DNA of 64,000 bases. Source: Rhodospirillales bacterium (GTDB taxonomy: Bacteria > Pseudomonadota > Alphaproteobacteria > Micavibrionales > Micavibrionaceae). The translations under genes and the position numbers were made by a program. The stretch is from NCBI GenBank assembly GCA_020638175.1, contig JACKJA010000002.1, positions 558,001 through 622,000 on the forward strand, read 5' to 3'. The notes below the pieces were generated by a model. That model worked only from the letters and a program-made list of their open reading frames with translations. It was not told where the DNA came from and searched no databases. The first letter of the stretch is position 1. Each line of letters opens with the position of its first letter. This document shows, in pieces, positions 62,712 through 64,000 of this stretch.

Positions 62712-64000
62712 ATGAGTAATCGTTGGACTATTGGGGATCTGGATCCAGCCCGTTTATTTGAGGTTGATTACAACCGTGATGTTGAGACATCGTCACGCTT
62801 TTGTTGGCCGATTCCCAATATGCTTGACGAAAATGGAGAGCCAAAGTTTCAAGATCCTGACATATTTACCAAACAGGAAAATGGCTCAGATAAAATCGAT
62901 TCTAAAACAAGTAGAAAAGATTACAGGCTTCGGTTTCACAATCACAAAGATAACGCCTCCCAAGGGGTTAAAATTGATGGGACAGGCAGTATCATGCTTA
63001 TGTCACCAAGCGATTCCAAAGCAATCAAAATCAAAGAAATTATACACTCTTGTGGCGCAGACCAGCCTGATTGTTCTCCTAATAAAATTACGGCAGCTTT
63101 GCAGAGAATATATCTTGAAACAGGCATTGGTGACCGCTGGAACGCTTCGCTTTCGGATATAAATAAAAAGTATGACCCCACAGATGATGTCGAAAATGGC
63201 TATTTTGGTAGATTTATCTACAAAAATGAAATATCGGCTGCCATATACTTGAAAGGAAGCGGTTCTTTCGACGGGCCAGCTGACGGTGACCAAACTTTTT
63301 CAAACGGAACATTCATTGTTTTCCCCGGGAAAACAATCGAGCAAGCAAAGGAAATGATTGAAAATTATGACCCGCTGAACCCCGATAAATCCAAGAAAGG
63401 GGCCAAACAGGTCGCATATGATGTTTTTTTGCAAACTAGGCGCCTGCCCGATGGATCTCCTATCACGCCGGCAGAGCTTATACATCAAGATAAACCGAAA
63501 CGTAGATATCATAAACCGACTGCTATTGCCGGGTTTCAGGATTATCCGCCAGAAATTGAGACTGTCGAACATAGATGGATTGAAAACATTCGGAAAATTT
63601 TTGAATTGCACGGATACCCGATTATAAGAACAAGGTCAGTTGAAGAGTTATCCGTGCTGGTGCTGGAAGAAAACACGGAGAACGAGAAAAGCCGTATATT
63701 CGAGATCAGTTCAGCTTTTGCACACGCCTCAGCACAAAAAGGCCCAACCCTTGGTTTGCGTTTTGATCATACAGGCCCTCTTGCACGCTACATTGCTGAA
63801 AACACCGCTTTGGGAACAATCCCTTTACCATTCAAAAGTGCAAGAATTGGCCCTGTTTGGCGATCACAAGATATCACTAGGGGAATGCATAGAGAATTTG
63901 TTCAAGCAGATATTGATGTTGTTGGTGATGGCTCTCTACCCTTGGAGTATGATGCCGAATTCCCGCGCATTATGTGTGAAGTAGCTGATGCCGTTGGGTT
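62712..64000 (+). CDS. Unknown domain fused to histidyl-tRNA-synthetase-like domain (partial, open at window end)
   Basis: ATG 62712 follows AGGAGAG. I translated 429 codons with no stop before the window ends. Residues 1 to ~270 match no family I know; they include YRLRFHNHKDNASQGVKIDG and a stretch KGSGSFDGPADGDQTFSNGT. From ~272 the protein is HisRS-like: AGFQDYPPEIETVEHRWIEN (cf. G-x-x-D-x-x-P), LRFDHTGPLARYIAENTALG in the position of LRPEGT, and motif 2 as IGPVWRSQDITRGMHREFVQ followed by ADIDVVG. The motif-2 Arg and the R-E-F-x-Q block are kept, but the usual RxE is RSQ. It is not the housekeeping HisS. It sits next to an orphan tRNA-Trp half, so it probably travels on the element. Confidence 0.8.
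   Translation, partial: MSNRWTIGDLDPARLFEVDYNRDVETSSRFCWPIPNMLDENGEPKFQDPDIFTKQENGSDKIDSKTSRKDYRLRFHNHKDNASQGVKIDGTGSIMLMSPSDSKAIKIKEIIHSCGADQPDCSPNKITAALQRIYLETGIGDRWNASLSDINKKYDPTDDVENGYFGRFIYKNEISAAIYLKGSGSFDGPADGDQTFSNGTFIVFPGKTIEQAKEMIENYDPLNPDKSKKGAKQVAYDVFLQTRRLPDGSPITPAELIHQDKPKRRYHKPTAIAGFQDYPPEIETVEHRWIENIRKIFELHGYPIIRTRSVEELSVLVLEENTENEKSRIFEISSAFAHASAQKGPTLGLRFDHTGPLARYIAENTALGTIPLPFKSARIGPVWRSQDITRGMHREFVQADIDVVGDGSLPLEYDAEFPRIMCEVADAVG

Noticed and set aside
1..64000. CRISPR arrays
   Set aside because: No regularly spaced short direct repeats were seen anywhere; the only regular repeats are the coding ones in the metalloprotease.

Overview
The window looks like chromosomal DNA of an alphaproteobacterium. 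The evidence is a gcrA cell-cycle regulator gene, the acpS-lepB-rnc-era order, divergent but recognisable housekeeping proteins, and phage and recombinase families typical of that class. I cannot place it more finely. Base composition is mixed: the housekeeping blocks are moderately GC-rich, and several accessory stretches (about 30.3-36.9 kb, 45.4-48.5 kb, 61-64 kb) are clearly AT-richer.

Layout. 1-3.2 kb: tail of acpS, then lepB, rnc, era and gcrA, ending in a terminator. 3.4-9.3 kb: a two-gene RND efflux system and a fadD-type acyl-CoA ligase with overlapping ends. 9.3-16.8 kb, mostly minus strand: an Ldh-family dehydrogenase, pheT, a GNAT gene, pheS, a HAD phosphatase, rplT and rpmI, plus a plus-strand histidine phosphatase that shares a bidirectional terminator with rplT. 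16.9-27.4 kb: small-molecule and repair genes (an alpha/beta hydrolase-like protein, gpt-type phosphoribosyltransferase, DUF1223 protein, polA, UbiA-type prenyltransferase, pentapeptide-repeat protein, rlmB) up to an intact tRNA-Tyr. 27.4-36.9 kb: a decayed mobile region with a terminase/recombinase chimera, a DUF5681 protein, a ParB-methyltransferase, several truncated genes that abut each other, an EgtD-like methyltransferase with its own regulator, and unknown membrane genes.

36.9-43.9 kb is a complete argFGCBDH operon. It is preceded by a 27-codon peptide with six Arg codons and a GC-rich hairpin, which together look like a transcription attenuator. A 3' scrap of an M20 hydrolase gene lies just upstream of that. 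44-48.4 kb holds a beta-CASP nuclease-like gene and a quorum-sensing cassette (xre-luxR-luxI-small protein). 48.5-56.1 kb holds a secreted serralysin-like metalloprotease with three tandem repeats, a Na+/H+ antiporter, a PhnA-like protein, the collapsed remains of an ABC drug exporter operon, an intact M20 hydrolase and a YceI protein. 56.2-61 kb is a CusAB-type heavy-metal efflux operon.

61-64 kb: a Fic protein with a MerR-type DNA-binding tail and a perfect inverted repeat just before its start codon, then an orphan 3' half of tRNA-Trp. That half has the structure of an att core marking the edge of an integrated element that continues beyond the window. The first visible gene of this element is open to the window end. 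It encodes an unknown domain of about 270 residues fused to a histidyl-tRNA-synthetase-like catalytic domain. I regard this gene and the arginine attenuator as the two most interesting signals. A recurring theme is loss by internal deletion: five or more places show gene heads joined to unrelated gene tails, and short repeat families are scattered between genes.
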